From positions 124,001 to 188,000 of the forward strand of contig NZ_WMBT01000005.1 in the NCBI RefSeq assembly GCF_009708075.1: 64,000 nt of DNA, read 5' to 3'. Source of the stretch: Paracoccus lichenicola (GTDB taxonomy: Bacteria; Pseudomonadota; Alphaproteobacteria; Rhodobacterales; Rhodobacteraceae). The position numbers were made by a program, and so were the translations under genes. Shown here in pieces: positions 62,912-64,000 of this stretch; position 1 is the stretch's first letter; each line of letters starts with the position of its first letter. The notes beneath the pieces were generated by a model that was not told where the DNA came from, searched no databases, and saw nothing but the letters and a program-made list of their open reading frames with translations.

Positions 62912-64000
62912 ATGACCGAAGAACGCCTGAACCTGTCCGAACTCAAGGCCAAAAGCCCGGCCGAACTCTTGTCCTTGGCCGAGGAATGGGAGATCGAGAA
63001 CGCCTCGACCATGCGCAAGGGCGAGATGATGTTCTCGATCCTGAAAGAACATGCCGAGGAAGGCTTCGACATCGGCGGCGACGGCGTGCTGGAGGTCGTG
63101 CAGGACGGCTTCGGCTTCCTGCGGTCCACGGCTGCCAACTATCTGCCCGGTCCCGACGACATCTATGTCAGCCCCGACATGATCCGCCAGCACGCCCTGC
63201 GCACCGGCGACACGGTCGAAGGCGTGATCCGCGCCCCCGGCGAGAACGAGCGTTACTTCGCCCTGACCAAGGTCGAGAAGATCAACTTCGAGGATCCCGA
63301 AAAGGCCCGCCACAAGGTGGCCTTCGACAACCTGACGCCCCTCTATCCCGACGAGCGGCTGAAGATGGAGATCGAGGATCCCACGCTGAAGGACCGCTCC
63401 GCCCGGATCATCGACCTGGTGTCGCCCATCGGCAAGGGCCAGCGGTCGCTGATCGTGGCCCCGCCGCGCACGGGCAAGACGGTGCTGCTGCAGAACATCG
63501 CCCATTCGATCGCGCGCAACCACCCGGAATGCTATCTGATCGTGCTGCTGATCGACGAACGCCCCGAGGAAGTCACCGACATGCAGCGGTCGGTCAAGGG
63601 CGAGGTGGTGTCGTCCACCTTCGACGAACCCGCCAGCCGCCATGTCGCCGTGTCCGAGATGGTGATCGAAAAGGCCAAGCGTCTTGTGGAACACAAACGA
63701 GATGTTGTGATCTTGCTGGATTCGATCACAAGACTTGGTAGGGCCTTCAACACGGTCGTGCCCAGCTCCGGCAAGGTGCTGACGGGCGGCGTCGATGCGA
63801 ATGCCTTGCAGCGGCCCAAGCGGTTCTTCGGCGCGGCGCGCAACATCGAGGAAGGCGGATCGCTGACCATCATTGCCACCGCGCTGATCGACACCGGATC
63901 GCGCATGGACGAGGTGATCTTCGAGGAATTCAAGGGCACCGGCAACAGCGAGATCGTCTTGGACCGCAAGGTCGCCGACAAGCGCGTCTTCCCGGCGATG
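62912..64000 (+). CDS. rho: Transcription termination factor Rho, C-terminus cut by window edge
   Basis: 363 codons present of about 420; the frame is open at the right edge. Hexameric RNA helicase that ends transcription. N-terminal Rho-N helices ([20 protein letters not shown]), an RNA-binding cold-shock-like domain with GFGFLRS and DDIYVSP, then the RecA-like ATPase with Walker [35 protein letters not shown] and the bicyclomycin region. The ATG at 62912 follows GGTGA. Essential housekeeping gene next to the origin. Confidence 0.97.
   Translation, partial: MTEERLNLSELKAKSPAELLSLAEEWEIENASTMRKGEMMFSILKEHAEEGFDIGGDGVLEVVQDGFGFLRSTAANYLPGPDDIYVSPDMIRQHALRTGDTVEGVIRAPGENERYFALTKVEKINFEDPEKARHKVAFDNLTPLYPDERLKMEIEDPTLKDRSARIIDLVSPIGKGQRSLIVAPPRTGKTVLLQNIAHSIARNHPECYLIVLLIDERPEEVTDMQRSVKGEVVSSTFDEPASRHVAVSEMVIEKAKRLVEHKRDVVILLDSITRLGRAFNTVVPSSGKVLTGGVDANALQRPKRFFGAARNIEEGGSLTIIATALIDTGSRMDEVIFEEFKGTGNSEIVLDRKVADKRVFPAM

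Overview
The window is about 64 kb of GC-rich alphaproteobacterial chromosome, most likely from a Paracoccus-like member of the Rhodobacteraceae. This rests on the strong G/C third-position bias, tightly packed operons with ATGA/GTGA overlaps, the NepR-EcfG-PhyR general stress module, and the aroE-coaE-dnaQ / hemJ-rho arrangement around a cluster of DnaA boxes. I see no rRNA, tRNA, CRISPR array, IS element or prophage. The organism call is inference from sequence alone.

Layout, left to right. (1) 0-4.3 kb: a divergent GntR regulator and the glycolate oxidase operon glcDEF, with a perfect 7-7-7 palindrome between them. (2) 4.4-14.3 kb: an iron/siderophore uptake region. It holds an exporter-type ABC half-transporter, a siderophore-interacting flavin reductase, an AraC regulator, a TonB-dependent receptor and a translationally coupled binding protein / two permeases / ATPase operon. 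(3) 14.3-21.4 kb: catalase-peroxidase KatG, an RTX protein with a C-terminal Hint domain, and a DASS-type transporter with RCK_C domains; two copies of a palindromic intergenic repeat lie at 14.3 and 21.5 kb. (4) 21.6-30.4 kb: NhaA, an AI-2E family membrane protein, an Hsp70-like protein, cysD-cysNC sulfate activation, a DUF2218 protein, a predicted stress-controlled small RNA and a CAP-RTX protein. (5) 30.4-38.4 kb: tamA-tamB, glucokinase, and a small secreted protein behind a consensus EcfG promoter. (6) 38.4-45.8 kb: a polar amino-acid ABC transporter, a DUF2125 protein, a PmbA/TldD protein, an IMPase/CysQ phosphatase and an endonuclease/exonuclease/phosphatase. (7) 45.8-51.1 kb: a compact module that I cannot assign to a named system: a SARP-like/TPR regulator divergent from a vanadium-haloperoxidase-like protein, a small unknown protein and a cytosolic-looking subtilase, followed by a CxxC zinc-finger protein. 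(8) 51.2-55.3 kb: the pqiA-pqiA-pqiB-pqiC intermembrane lipid transport operon. (9) 55.3-58.8 kb: the general stress response locus (HisKA_2 kinase, EcfG, NepR, divergent PhyR). (10) 58.8-64 kb: YihY, dnaQ, coaE and aroE on one side and hemJ and rho (cut by the window end) on the other, diverging from a probable chromosomal origin at about 61.93-62.33 kb.

The main cross-cutting observation concerns the EcfG (general stress sigma factor) promoter pattern GGAAC-N16/17-CGTT. It recurs outside the genes: exactly at four places (28969, 37921, 40673 on the minus strand, 62052) and with one deviation at nepR-ecfG and at the CAP-RTX gene. One exact match starts a ~67-nt predicted transcript that ends in a terminator-like hairpin and encodes no convincing protein, a candidate stress sRNA. 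Another lies inside the probable origin and points into the DnaA boxes and hemJ. The window therefore carries both the stress sigma factor locus and several of its probable targets.
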